Of a DNA stretch of 64,000 bases, positions 27,229 through 36,056 are shown in pieces. Under the pieces are notes generated by a model. That model did no database searches. It was not told the origin of the DNA and saw only the letters and a program-made list of their open reading frames with translations. How positions within the stretch are numbered: the stretch's first letter is position 1; each line of letters begins with the position of its first letter. The DNA lies in contig NZ_LMQU01000012.1 of assembly GCF_001425445.1 (NCBI RefSeq), positions 82,278 to 146,277 on the forward strand. The letters are read 5' to 3'. The translations under genes and the position numbers were made by a program. The DNA is from Devosia sp. Leaf420 (lineage in GTDB: Bacteria; Pseudomonadota; Alphaproteobacteria; Rhizobiales; Devosiaceae).

Positions 27229-28205
27229 TACGGCGCTTCGACGAAAGGCGTGAACGGGCGGCCCGCGACATTGTTCTCGACCAGCTCGAGCGCCAGTTCG
27301 AGGCCGGTCATGGTGCTGCCGAACGTGGGTCCGGGGAGGACGACAAACTGCCCGTTCTGGCAGGCGGTGAGGGCGGCGCACCACCCGGGGGCAAATTTTT
27401 CGTAGGCCGCGCGGATGGTTTCGGGCGTCGCGTCGGGCTGCTGGCGGTAGAAGCCGAAGATGAAATCCGCGTCGAGTTGCTGGATCAGTTCGGCGCTCCA
27501 GGAGGCTTGCGTGGCGTTGAGGGCTGCAACGGCGGCGGGCTGGGCAAAGCCGAGATCGGAGAGAACCTGGGTGATAGCGCCGAGATTGGCACGATAGACC
27601 CATAGATCGTCGGCTTCTGGGAACATGAATGTGGTGGTCGCCGAGATCGCTGCGGTATCGCCGATGAAGCTCTTGGTGCGCTCGATATTAGCTTGGTAAC
27701 TCTGATAGCGCGCTTCGAAATTGCCTGACTGACCGCTGACATCGGCAAGGGTGCGGAGGGTTTCGATGAGGCCAAGGGCCCCATTGTCGATGACTAGCGT
27801 CGGCGCGATCGACTGGAGCTGATCGACGACGGCTAAATCGGTATAGGTGCCGCCGATGATGAGATCGGGCTGCAGAGCGGCGATGGCCTCCACGTTCAGC
27901 GCGTTGAATTGGCCGACATATTGGATGTCTGTATTAGCATAGTCGATCCCGAGCGTATCCATGCCGCCGCGCATGAAGGTCTTGCCTTCGGCATCGACGC
28001 GGCCGGCGCTGCCGACGACCGAGGCGCCGAGCTCGTAGAGTGGCAGGGCGATGATCTGGTCATTGAGCGCAACGATGCGCTGCGGGGCGACGGGGATATC
28101 AAAGGTGCCGTTGGCCGCGGTGACATTGCGGGTTTCCTGCGCGAAGGCGGGGATGGCGAGGGTCAGCGCGAGGCCAGCCAGGGCGAAAAGGGTACGAAGC
28201 GACAT
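27228..28205 (-). CDS. Iron-siderophore ABC substrate-binding protein (copy 2)
   Basis: A 325-residue paralogue of the protein at 25323-26294. It has a Sec signal peptide (AIPAFAQ, cleavage about residue 23), then FDIPVAPQRIVALND, NVEAIAALQPDLIIGG and the shared C-terminal Cys-containing ALTACQNGQFVVLPG. It is the first binding protein after the permeases (13-bp gap). The two copies differ clearly in sequence, which fits different ligands. Confidence 0.92.
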   Translation of the reverse strand: MSLRTLFALAGLALTLAIPAFAQETRNVTAANGTFDIPVAPQRIVALNDQIIALPLYELGASVVGSAGRVDAEGKTFMRGGMDTLGIDYANTDIQYVGQFNALNVEAIAALQPDLIIGGTYTDLAVVDQLQSIAPTLVIDNGALGLIETLRTLADVSGQSGNFEARYQSYQANIERTKSFIGDTAAISATTTFMFPEADDLWVYRANLGAITQVLSDLGFAQPAAVAALNATQASWSAELIQQLDADFIFGFYRQQPDATPETIRAAYEKFAPGWCAALTACQNGQFVVLPGPTFGSTMTGLELALELVENNVAGRPFTPFVEAP

Positions 28206-28218
28206 GGGTAACTCCGGT

Positions 28219-29289
28219 TCAGTGCGTTTGCGTTGGTCGCGTGCGGACCAGGAGGATGACGAAGACGGGGACGCCGATTGCGGCGGTGATGATGCCGGCC
28301 GGGATCTGGATCGGCGCGAACGCGGCGCGGCCGAGAAGATCGGCGAGCGAGACGAGAATGGCGCCCCAGAGAGCGGTGAGGATGAGGTGCAGACCCATGC
28401 CAGCCCGCGCGAGGCGCTTGGCGGCGTGCGGGGCGATCAGGCCGACGAAGCCGAGGGGGCCGACGACGGAAGTAGCAACCGCGGCGAGGGCGACGGCAAT
28501 GGCGAGCTGGATATTGTTGGCAAGGCGGATGGGGGCGCCGAGGCCGGTGGCGGTGCCTTCGCCGAACCGCATGGCGCTCATGGTGCGGCTGAGTGCGAGG
28601 AGGATAGGCGCGAGGATAACAGTCCAGCCGGCAAGGGTCGCGACATCGTTCCAGTTGGTGGCATTGATGGATCCGGCGAGCCAGGAAAGGGCGGCCATGG
28701 CGCGGTCGATCTCGCTATAGGTGAGGAGCGCGGAGGTGATGGAGGCGACAAAGGCCGAGAGGCCGATGCCCATGAGGATAAAGCGGATGGCGCCACCGCC
28801 CTGGCGGGTGTGCGACAGACCCTGGATGGCAAGGGCCACGGCGATGGCGCCGAAGAAGGCAGCCCAGGGGCGGAAAAGGGCGAGCGAGGCGGGGAAAAGA
28901 ACTGTTAAGGCGACGACGGCGAGGGCGGCGCCCTGGCTGATGCCGACAAGGGAGGGATCGGCGAGGCCGTTGCGCGTGGCGTTCTGGAGGGTGGCGCCGG
29001 AGAGCGCCATCATGGCGCCGACGAGAGCGGCGGCGAGGGTGCGGGGGAAGCGGAATTCCCAGACGACGTTGTCGATGGCGCTCGAAATAGTGATGCCGCG
29101 CAGGGTGTTCCAGACTTCTTCGAGCGCGATGCCGTAGGTGCCGGTGGCGAGGCTGATGCTCATCACCAAGAGGAGGATAAGTGTGAGCGATGTGGCGGTG
29201 ATGAGGGCGCGAAGGGGGATGCGGAGCGCGATTCGCTCGTCGAAGAGGCGCAGGACGAGGTGGCGGGGCGCGGCGGTGGCGTGGCTCAT
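28219..29289 (-). CDS. FecCD-family iron transport permease
   Basis: A 356-residue inner membrane protein with about nine to ten helices. Family marks are FRFPRTLAAALVGAMMALSGATLQ, the NGLADPSLVGISQGAA loop, and GPLGFVGLIAPHAAKRL, the coupling helix to the ATPase. It forms a heterodimer with the upstream permease and is coupled to it by ATGA. Confidence 0.94.
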   Translation of the reverse strand: MSHATAAPRHLVLRLFDERIALRIPLRALITATSLTLILLLVMSISLATGTYGIALEEVWNTLRGITISSAIDNVVWEFRFPRTLAAALVGAMMALSGATLQNATRNGLADPSLVGISQGAALAVVALTVLFPASLALFRPWAAFFGAIAVALAIQGLSHTRQGGGAIRFILMGIGLSAFVASITSALLTYSEIDRAMAALSWLAGSINATNWNDVATLAGWTVILAPILLALSRTMSAMRFGEGTATGLGAPIRLANNIQLAIAVALAAVATSVVGPLGFVGLIAPHAAKRLARAGMGLHLILTALWGAILVSLADLLGRAAFAPIQIPAGIITAAIGVPVFVILLVRTRPTQTH

Positions 29290-30308
29290 CGTGTCCTCCG
29301 GCGGACGAGATGGACGAAGAGCGGCGCGCCGATCATGGCGGTGATGATGCCGGTCGAGATTTCGCGGGGCGGGATGGCCACGCGGGCGATGATGTCGACG
29401 CCAAGGAGATAGGCCGCGCCGGCAAGGGCGGCGTAGGGGACGATCCAGCGATAGTCGGAGCCGACATAGAGGCGGACGACATGGGGGATGACGAGACCGA
29501 TGAAGCCGAGGGGACCAGCGAGGGCGACGGCTCCGGCAGTGAGCACGACCACGACGGCGAGGAGCTGGGCCTTGAGGGGCCCTGTGCGGACGCCGAGGCC
29601 CTGGGCAACGTCGTCACCCATGGCGAGGACGGTGACGCGGGGGGCGAGGAGAATGCCGGCAAGGAGCGCGACCAGCATGGGCGGGCCGACATAATAGAGC
29701 ATGGTCACGTCGCGGCCAGCGAGGCTGCCAGTGAGCCAAACACGAAGGTTTTCAAAGGTTTCCTGGTTGAGCAGGTGGATGGCGGAGATCACGGCGCCGA
29801 GGAAGGCGCTGACTGAGGCGCCTGCAAGGGTCATGCTCAGCGGCGTGGCGCCACCGGGGACAAGTCTGGCGATGATGTAGACGATCGCTGCGGCGCCGAG
29901 GGAGCCGGCCATGGCGATCCAGGGCAGGAGGGCCATGGTGGCGAGGCCATAGACCGAGGTGGCGATGACGACGGCAAAGGCGGCGCCACTGGTGAGGCCG
30001 AGGAGGGCTGGATCAGCCAGGGGATTGCGAGTGACGCCCTGCATCAGCGCGCCGGCAAGGGCCAGGGTGGCGCCGACGACCACGGCGATCACGGCGCGCG
30101 GCAGGCGCAGGTTGAAGACGATGACGTGGTCGAAGTCCTTGGAATCGAAAGCGAAAAAGGCATCGACGACGGTGCCGAGCGGCAGGGCTTTGGCGCCGAC
30201 GGCGATGTGGAGAAGGAAGAGACCGGCGAGGATGGCGAGCAGAACCGGCACGCCGGACCATGAGCGCGCGGAATGGCGAACGGGCGATGGTGCGGCTGCA
30301 ACCGTCAC
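29286..30308 (-). CDS. FecCD-family iron transport permease
   Basis: A 340-residue inner membrane permease with the same family marks as its partner: LRLPRAVIAVVVGATLALAGALMQG, NPLADPALLGLTSGAA and GPLGFIGLVIPHVVRL. The GTG start overlaps the ATPase stop (GTGA). The frame is open for 15 residues more upstream, an Arg/Pro-rich stretch that is antisense-like and was excluded. Confidence 0.92.
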   Translation of the reverse strand: MTVAAAPSPVRHSARSWSGVPVLLAILAGLFLLHIAVGAKALPLGTVVDAFFAFDSKDFDHVIVFNLRLPRAVIAVVVGATLALAGALMQGVTRNPLADPALLGLTSGAAFAVVIATSVYGLATMALLPWIAMAGSLGAAAIVYIIARLVPGGATPLSMTLAGASVSAFLGAVISAIHLLNQETFENLRVWLTGSLAGRDVTMLYYVGPPMLVALLAGILLAPRVTVLAMGDDVAQGLGVRTGPLKAQLLAVVVVLTAGAVALAGPLGFIGLVIPHVVRLYVGSDYRWIVPYAALAGAAYLLGVDIIARVAIPPREISTGIITAMIGAPLFVHLVRRRTR

Positions 30309-31111
30309 TGCGCAGCCTCGAGGACGCGGCGGCGGGCGCCGACGGGGACGCAAACGAGGCGGCCGCTGACCGGATCGCGGAGCACGCTGGCATCGAGATC
30401 GAAGACGTGTTTCAGGCGGTCGGCGGTGAAGATATCGTTGGGTTCGCCGGCGGAAACGATCTTCCCGTCCTTCATCATGACGAGGTAATCGGCATAGGCC
30501 GCAGCGAGGCTGAGCTCGTGGAGAACTATTAAAAGCGTGTGGCCGCGATCGTGGGCGAGGCTGGCGAAAAGGTCCATCAGATCGACCTGGACCTTGAGGT
30601 CGAGGAAGGTCGTTGGCTCGTCGAGAAGGATGAGGCGGGTCTCCTGGGCGAGGACCATGGCGACCCAGCAGCGCTGGCGCTGGCCGCCGGAAAGCGTATC
30701 GACGCTGCGATCAGCAAACTGGGTGATACCGGCAGTTTCGATAGCATATTCAACGGCTTCTTCGTCGGCGCGAGTCCATTGGCGGAGAAGGGACTGGTGC
30801 GGATAGCGGCCTTGGGAGACGAGTTCGCGGACGGTCAGGCCTTCGGGGGCGACTGGGCCTTGGGGGAGAAGGCCGAGTTTGGAGGCGACGGCGCGGGTGT
30901 TGAGCGCGTGGATGTCTTTGCCTTCGAGAAGCACCTGGCCGCGGGACGGGGATAGAATACGCGCCAGGGTCTTGAGCAGGGTGGATTTGCCGCAGCCATT
31001 GGGGCCGACGAGGACGGTGACCTTGCCATCTGGGACGAGGAGATCGACGGCATCGAGGATGGGGGCGTCGGCGTAGCCGGCGTCGATACCGACTGCTTCG
31101 AGACGGCTCAT
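30305..31111 (-). CDS. Iron-siderophore ABC transporter ATP-binding protein (FecE type)
   Basis: A 268-residue ATPase with Walker A GPNGCGKST (about residues 37-45), the signature LSGGQRQR, Walker B LILLDEPTTFLD and the switch His in IVLHELSLAA. It powers the FecCD-type permease pair downstream. ATG 31111 follows GGAGA at good spacing; a TTG six codons upstream was rejected. It is the first gene of the six-gene iron operon, and a TGA-N9-TCA box lies about 50 bp before it. Confidence 0.94.
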   Translation of the reverse strand: MSRLEAVGIDAGYADAPILDAVDLLVPDGKVTVLVGPNGCGKSTLLKTLARILSPSRGQVLLEGKDIHALNTRAVASKLGLLPQGPVAPEGLTVRELVSQGRYPHQSLLRQWTRADEEAVEYAIETAGITQFADRSVDTLSGGQRQRCWVAMVLAQETRLILLDEPTTFLDLKVQVDLMDLFASLAHDRGHTLLIVLHELSLAAAYADYLVMMKDGKIVSAGEPNDIFTADRLKHVFDLDASVLRDPVSGRLVCVPVGARRRVLEAAQ

Positions 31112-31162
31112 CGGGGTCTCCGGGCTCAAGCAAGTACTGGCGTGTCTTGGTTCAATTTAACC

Positions 31163-31177
31163 TGAGTGTCAAGTTCA
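31163..31177. promoter_or_regulatory. Candidate iron-response (IRO/RirA-type) box
   Basis: TGA-N9-TCA lies 52 bp upstream of the first gene of the iron operon. The pattern equals the IRO box bound by RirA in Rhizobiales. It has only six fixed bases, so a chance match is possible. Confidence 0.4.
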
Positions 31178-31212
31178 GATATAGGCGCAATGAGGCTTCG
31201 ACGGGTATGAAA

Positions 31213-31243
31213 AAGCCCTCCGAAATTTTCGGGCGGAGGGCTT
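31213..31243 (-). terminator. Rho-independent terminator of the GH3 gene
   Basis: Perfect 10-bp stem AAGCCCTCCG / CGGAGGGCTT with an 11-base loop. Read on the minus strand it is followed by a run of T (the plus strand shows AAAA just before it). It lies 22 bp after the stop of the minus-strand beta-glucosidase gene. Confidence 0.85.
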
Positions 31244-31265
31244 AATGTCGTGGCGGCGCAGTGCG

Positions 31266-33734
31266 TTAGACGGGCAGCATCAGCGTGGTGTTGCGCGTCA
31301 GCTTTGCGGTGAGCGGCAGGTCGGCGGAGGATTGGCCGACGTGGAGGGTGAAGTCGCCGGCTTCGACCAGCCAGTGCTTGGCTTCGGTGCGGAAAAAGGC
31401 GAAGGAGCGGGCGTCGAGGGGGAGGATAACTTTTTTGGACTCGCCGGGCTCCAGGGCGATTTTGGCGAAGGCCTTGAGTTCTTTCGCGGGGCGCGGGGAC
31501 GAAGATTGGGCGTCTCCGACATATAATTGGACCACTGTCGAGCCCGCGCGCGGACCCGAATTCGTTACCATTACGCTAACATTGACATCGCCATCGGCCT
31601 CAAACCGTGACTCTTCGACAGTCAGGTCGCCGAGATCGAAGCGCGTGTAGCTCAAACCGAAGCCGAAGGGGTAAAGCGGGGTCATGCCCAAGCGGTCATA
31701 GTGGCGATAGCCGACGAAAATCCCTTCTTCGTAACGCACCTTGCCTTCAAGCCCTGGATAGACTTCGCGGTCCTGGCTGTGAGCCGGGTTATCGGCCCAG
31801 CGGACGGGGAAAGTCTGGGGCAGTCGGCCGCCGGGTTCGGCGGCGCCGGTCAGAACATCGGCGATGGCGTTCCCGGCTTCCTGGCCGGGGTACCAGGCTT
31901 GGAGGACCGCTTCGACCTGATCGATCCAGGGCATTTCGACGGGGCCGCCGGTCTGGAGGATGACGACGGTTTTGGGGTTGGCCTTGGCGATGGCGGCGAC
32001 GAGGTCGTTCTGGCGGCCTGGGAGTTCGATGCCGTCGAGGTCGCTGCCTTCGGTGTCCCATTCGCCATTGCGGCCGATGAAGAGGAGAGCGATTTCGGCG
32101 TCGGCGGCGAGAGCGGCTGCGTCATCGATGGCCTCTTGGCCGAGCGGGAAGCCGATGCCGCAGGCGAAGGCGGCGAGGCCGAGCGTGGCAAAGTCCTTGG
32201 TGCCGAATTCGATGGTGATGTCGTAGGTGCGGCCCGCTTCCATATCGATCGTGCCGACGACTTCATCGCAGCCTTCTTCGAAGAAGGTGCGGCCCTTGGT
32301 CCAATTGGTCCAGGCATCGGCGACGAGCTTGCCATCGACATAGACCTTGGTGAAACCGGCCGAATAAATGCCGACACGATGGGTGCCGGTGTTTTCGGCG
32401 GTGTAGCTGCCGGTGACGCGGGCGGAGAAGTGGAGGGGATCGACCTTGCCCTCGGCAACTTGGCCGATCCAGAAGGCCTGGGCGTCTTCCATTGTGCCGG
32501 TATGGACCGGGTTGCCTTCGAGCTTTTCGTTGGCGAAGTAATCGACCTTGAGCGTGCCGCGGAGCAATGGCTCGAAGCGATCATTGGTGCAGCCGGGAGC
32601 GTAGGTCAGGCGGTTTTCGCCAAGCTGGTCGACGAGGCCTTCCCAAGGCGAGATGCGATAGTGGGCGTTAAGCTGGGCGCTGCCGCCACCCATGATCTGG
32701 GCGCGCTTGGCATTGGGGCCGATGACGGCGATCTTGCCATTGCCGGCGAGCGGCAAAATGCCCTGGTTCTTGAGCAGCACGGCGGCTTCGGCCCCAGCGC
32801 GGCGGATGAGGGCGCGGTGTTCGGGGCGATCATTGGCCTCTTCATTGTGGGGGCGGTGATCGTCGAGCGATCCGGTGCGCTGCATCAGGCGCAGCATGGC
32901 AAGAACGCGCTTCTCGAGCGTTGCTGCAGAGACAGCGCCGGAATTGACGGCGTCGATCAGCTTTTGGCCACGATCGCGCGCGGGGCCGGGCATTTCGAGA
33001 TCGAGGCCGGTATTGACGGTTTCGGCGGTCGAGTGCGAGCCGAACCAATCGGACATGACGATGCCATCATATTTCCACTCGTCGCGGAGGACGGTGGTCA
33101 GCAGCCAATTGTGCTCGGAGGTGAATGTGCCGTTGAGGCGGTTATAGGAGCTCATGACGCCCCAGGTGCCAGCCTTTTTGACCGCCCATTCGAAGGGGAT
33201 CAGATAGATTTCTCTGAGGCTCCGCTCGTCGATCTGGCTCGACATGGCCGTGCGCTCGATCTCGCTCTCATTGCCGACGAAATGCTTGATGGTCGCGCCG
33301 ATGCCCTGATCCTGAAGGCCGGTGATATAGCCCACGGCGAGCTCGGCTGAGAGGAAGGGGTCTTCAGAATAGCATTCGAAATTGCGGCCATTGGTGACCG
33401 AGCGATGGATATTGACCGTGGGCGCCAGCAGCATATGCGCGCCCTTGGATTTGACCTCATCGGCGAGTGCGGTGCCTATCTCGTGGGCCAGTTCGACATT
33501 CCAGGTGGCGCCGATGGCGATGCCGACCGGGAAGCTCGCCGACTTGACGCCGCCGATCAGAGATCCGCCGCCGCGTGCGCCATTGGGACCATCGCTGACG
33601 CGCAACTTGCCGATGCCGAGACGTTGGACCGCGGGCACGGACCAGAAATCCTCGCCCGAGAGGAGCGAGACTTTTTCTTCGAGCGTCAGCTCGGCGAGGA
33701 GTTGCTTGATGCGGTCTTCGGTCTGGTCGGTCAT
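31266..33734 (-). CDS. GH3 family beta-glucosidase with PA14 domain
   Basis: An 822-residue glycosidase. The N-terminal (beta/alpha)8 domain (about residues 10-290) has LRVSDGPNGARG, KHFVGNESE, and IVMSDWFGSHS with the catalytic nucleophile Asp. The C-terminal sandwich domain is interrupted by a PA14 domain (about 390-530; VDYFANEKLEG, TGTHRVGIYSAG). It ends with a fibronectin III-like domain (FGFGLSYTRFD, VTNSGPRAGSTVVQLYV). There is no signal peptide, so it is likely cytoplasmic. The order GH3-N, split GH3-C with PA14 and Fn3 is common in bacterial beta-glucosidases. It follows a GntR gene by 72 bp and ends at a strong terminator. Confidence 0.95.
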   Translation of the reverse strand: MTDQTEDRIKQLLAELTLEEKVSLLSGEDFWSVPAVQRLGIGKLRVSDGPNGARGGGSLIGGVKSASFPVGIAIGATWNVELAHEIGTALADEVKSKGAHMLLAPTVNIHRSVTNGRNFECYSEDPFLSAELAVGYITGLQDQGIGATIKHFVGNESEIERTAMSSQIDERSLREIYLIPFEWAVKKAGTWGVMSSYNRLNGTFTSEHNWLLTTVLRDEWKYDGIVMSDWFGSHSTAETVNTGLDLEMPGPARDRGQKLIDAVNSGAVSAATLEKRVLAMLRLMQRTGSLDDHRPHNEEANDRPEHRALIRRAGAEAAVLLKNQGILPLAGNGKIAVIGPNAKRAQIMGGGSAQLNAHYRISPWEGLVDQLGENRLTYAPGCTNDRFEPLLRGTLKVDYFANEKLEGNPVHTGTMEDAQAFWIGQVAEGKVDPLHFSARVTGSYTAENTGTHRVGIYSAGFTKVYVDGKLVADAWTNWTKGRTFFEEGCDEVVGTIDMEAGRTYDITIEFGTKDFATLGLAAFACGIGFPLGQEAIDDAAALAADAEIALLFIGRNGEWDTEGSDLDGIELPGRQNDLVAAIAKANPKTVVILQTGGPVEMPWIDQVEAVLQAWYPGQEAGNAIADVLTGAAEPGGRLPQTFPVRWADNPAHSQDREVYPGLEGKVRYEEGIFVGYRHYDRLGMTPLYPFGFGLSYTRFDLGDLTVEESRFEADGDVNVSVMVTNSGPRAGSTVVQLYVGDAQSSSPRPAKELKAFAKIALEPGESKKVILPLDARSFAFFRTEAKHWLVEAGDFTLHVGQSSADLPLTAKLTRNTTLMLPV

Positions 33735-33806
33735 GCGGGACTTCCGTCGATGAAAAGGTTGCGCGCAGAGCTTCCTTGGCACTTTCCGGCGAGAGGCGGA
33801 AGGGCG

Positions 33807-34490
33807 TTAGGCGCCGATCTGTTGGGAAACAAGGCCGGTGCGGGCCGAGGCGATGTGCTTGCGCATGATGAGTTCGGCAAGGTCGGCGTCGCGGTCGGCG
33901 ATGGCATCGACAATGCGCTCATGTTCGGTCAAGGCGCGCTGGGCGCGGCCGGGCACGATGCGGTGCTGCATGCGGTAGAGGCGAAAGAGGGTGTAATATT
34001 CGCCGCAGAGCAGATCGAAGAGATGCTGATTGCGGCCGATGCGAGCAATCATGAAGTGGAAATCGGAATTGGCCGTTGCCTGCCAATAGACCATGGCATC
34101 GTCGGTCGAGAGCATCTCGCGGTGCATTTTCAGCATGGCGCGCAGCCGATCGACTTCCTCTTCCGTCGCATGCTCGGCGGCTTGGCGGGCGGCGAGGCCC
34201 TCGAGGACTTCGCGGATGGTGAAGAGTTCGAGGGCGTTGGCCGCGGTGGGCACGACGACCCGGACGCCCTGGCGCGGCGCACGGGTGACGAGCTTGCGCT
34301 CCTCGAGTCGGCGGATGGCTTCGCGCAGGGGGCCGCGGCTGACACCATATTGGGCGGCGAGACGCGGTTCGCTGAGCTTGGTGCCGGCGGCAAAGGTGCC
34401 CCGGACGATGGCCTCGCTCATCTGTTCGAAAAGCTGGTCGGTGAGGAGGCGGTCATCCGCCTCCCCAATTGTGTCGATCGCTTGATCCAA
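33807..34490 (-). CDS. GntR-family regulator (FCD subfamily)
   Basis: A 227-residue regulator. The winged-helix domain lies in residues 15-80 (GTFAAGTKLSEPRLAAQYGVSRGPLREAIRRLEERKLV in pattern). A helical FCD effector domain follows, with the metal-type residues of the family (Asp/His in NSDFHFMIA and the C-terminal HERIVDAI). The TTG start has GGAG at proper distance. It is the last gene after tctCBA and the PrpD-family gene, with 20 bp to the latter, so it probably responds to the organic acid handled by that operon. Confidence 0.92.
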   Translation of the reverse strand: MDQAIDTIGEADDRLLTDQLFEQMSEAIVRGTFAAGTKLSEPRLAAQYGVSRGPLREAIRRLEERKLVTRAPRQGVRVVVPTAANALELFTIREVLEGLAARQAAEHATEEEVDRLRAMLKMHREMLSTDDAMVYWQATANSDFHFMIARIGRNQHLFDLLCGEYYTLFRLYRMQHRIVPGRAQRALTEHERIVDAIADRDADLAELIMRKHIASARTGLVSQQIGA

Positions 34491-34510
34491 GACGATCTCC
34501 TTTGCCGGTC

Positions 34511-36034
34511 TCAGTCGAGACCGTGATCGAAGATGCCCTGGCCGGTGGGCTTCGATGGAGTCACGCTGCCCTGGGGCAGGGCCGGGATGAGGACATCGAG
34601 CGTGCCGGCGGCTAGGTTGGCAAAGCCCTTGGCGGCGTCGAGGAAGGTCTGGCGATCCGCGTCAGCCAGTTGGCCCTTGGTGAGGGTTTCGAATTTGCCG
34701 GCATAGTCGGGCCAGGTCCAGGGGTGGTTGCCATTGGGGTGGGCGTCGGCAACGCCGCGCTCGCCGGTGATGACGCGGCCATCATCGAGGGTGACGATGA
34801 TCTTGCCACCGAAAGCGCGCTTGTCCGGGTTGGGGTCAAGGTAGCGCACGGTCCAGGAGGGTTCTTCGACGGTGCGGATCTTGTGCCAGAGGGCGACGGT
34901 GGACGCGGTGCGGGCGCGCTCACGAGTGTAGGAATCGACGTGGTGCCATTTGCGGTCTTCGAGGGCGACCGCGAGGATATACATGATCGAATGATCGAGC
35001 GTTTCGCGGCTGGCCTCCGGGTCCATCTTCTGCGGATCATTGGCGCCGGTGCCGATGACATTATGCGTGTGATGGCTGGTTTCGAGGAGGATGTCTCTAA
35101 CCTTGGAGAGGTCGCCAATTTCCCTGGAGAGGTCGATGGCGAGATCGATCAAGGCCTGGGCCTGATATTCGGCTGAGTGGGCCTTGGTGTAGGTTTCCAT
35201 GATGCCGCGCGGGCTCTCGCCGGGGGCAGGGAGAGAGACCTGATAGGCGTCGTTCTTGCCGCCGAGCATATAGGCGAGCACGGAGTCTTCGCCTTCATAG
35301 ATCGGGGAGGGCGAGGCCTCGCCGCGCATGGCGCGATCGACGCATTCTATGGCGAGCTTGCCCGAGAAGCCGGGGACATAGGCCTTCCACGACGAGATTT
35401 CGCCCTTGCGCGATTGGCGGGTGGAAAAGCTCAGGTGCACGGCCTGGTTGACCGCTTGGAAGATCACTTCGGTTGGGAGGCCCAGCATGGCGCCGATGGC
35501 GGCGGTGGTCGCGGGGGCGAGGTGGGCGACGTGGTCTTTCTTATATTTGTGGAGCGAGATGGCCTTCACCAGAGCCACATGGACTTCATACGTTACGGCG
35601 ATGCCGCGGGCGAGGGCCTTGCCGTCGATGCCCAATTGCTGGGCTACGGCGATCAACGGGGAGATGGCGTCGCCGGGGTGGGAATAGTCGGCGGCGAGGA
35701 ACGTGTCGTGAAAGTCGAGTTCGCGGACGGCGGTGGCATTGGCCCAAGCGGCCCATTCGGCATCGACGCGGGTGCCGCTGCCGAGGCCATAAAGGGTCGA
35801 GCCGCCCTTGCGCGGATGGGCGAGCGCCATGGCGCGGGCGGCAGCGACGGGGGCGCGATTGATCGCGGCGAGACCAACGCTGGCATTGTCGACGATACGG
35901 CAGGCGATCATTTCGACGACGTCGTCATCGAGCGGGCCGCAATTGGCGGCGAACTCGGCGATGTGCCAGGCGAGCTGGTCCTCGCGCTTGAGATTGGCGG
36001 CGGAGGGATGAACTTTGACGTCGTAGGTTTTCAT
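34511..36034 (-). CDS. MmgE/PrpD family dehydratase (2-methylcitrate dehydratase-like)
   Basis: A 507-residue cytoplasmic protein with the all-helical MmgE/PrpD fold. Recognisable stretches are RELDFHDTF, HPGDAISPLIAVAQ, YEVHVAL, KRAFGGKI and the final lid region. The family includes 2-methylcitrate dehydratase (propionate catabolism), cis-aconitate decarboxylase and related acid-processing enzymes. The tctCBA transporter directly upstream makes a tricarboxylate or similar acid the likely substrate. No prpB or prpC is nearby, so a full methylcitrate cycle is not shown. Confidence 0.88.
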   Translation of the reverse strand: MKTYDVKVHPSAANLKREDQLAWHIAEFAANCGPLDDDVVEMIACRIVDNASVGLAAINRAPVAAARAMALAHPRKGGSTLYGLGSGTRVDAEWAAWANATAVRELDFHDTFLAADYSHPGDAISPLIAVAQQLGIDGKALARGIAVTYEVHVALVKAISLHKYKKDHVAHLAPATTAAIGAMLGLPTEVIFQAVNQAVHLSFSTRQSRKGEISSWKAYVPGFSGKLAIECVDRAMRGEASPSPIYEGEDSVLAYMLGGKNDAYQVSLPAPGESPRGIMETYTKAHSAEYQAQALIDLAIDLSREIGDLSKVRDILLETSHHTHNVIGTGANDPQKMDPEASRETLDHSIMYILAVALEDRKWHHVDSYTRERARTASTVALWHKIRTVEEPSWTVRYLDPNPDKRAFGGKIIVTLDDGRVITGERGVADAHPNGNHPWTWPDYAGKFETLTKGQLADADRQTFLDAAKGFANLAAGTLDVLIPALPQGSVTPSKPTGQGIFDHGLD

Positions 36035-36056
36035 GGTCGAGCGGGAGTCCTTGATC

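Noticed and set aside
31701-33350. A 549-codon open frame on the plus strand, antisense to the GH3 gene
   Set aside because: Low-complexity Gly/Asp/Ala-rich translation typical of the complement of a GC-rich gene; the GH3 protein on the other strand has clear domains and motifs.
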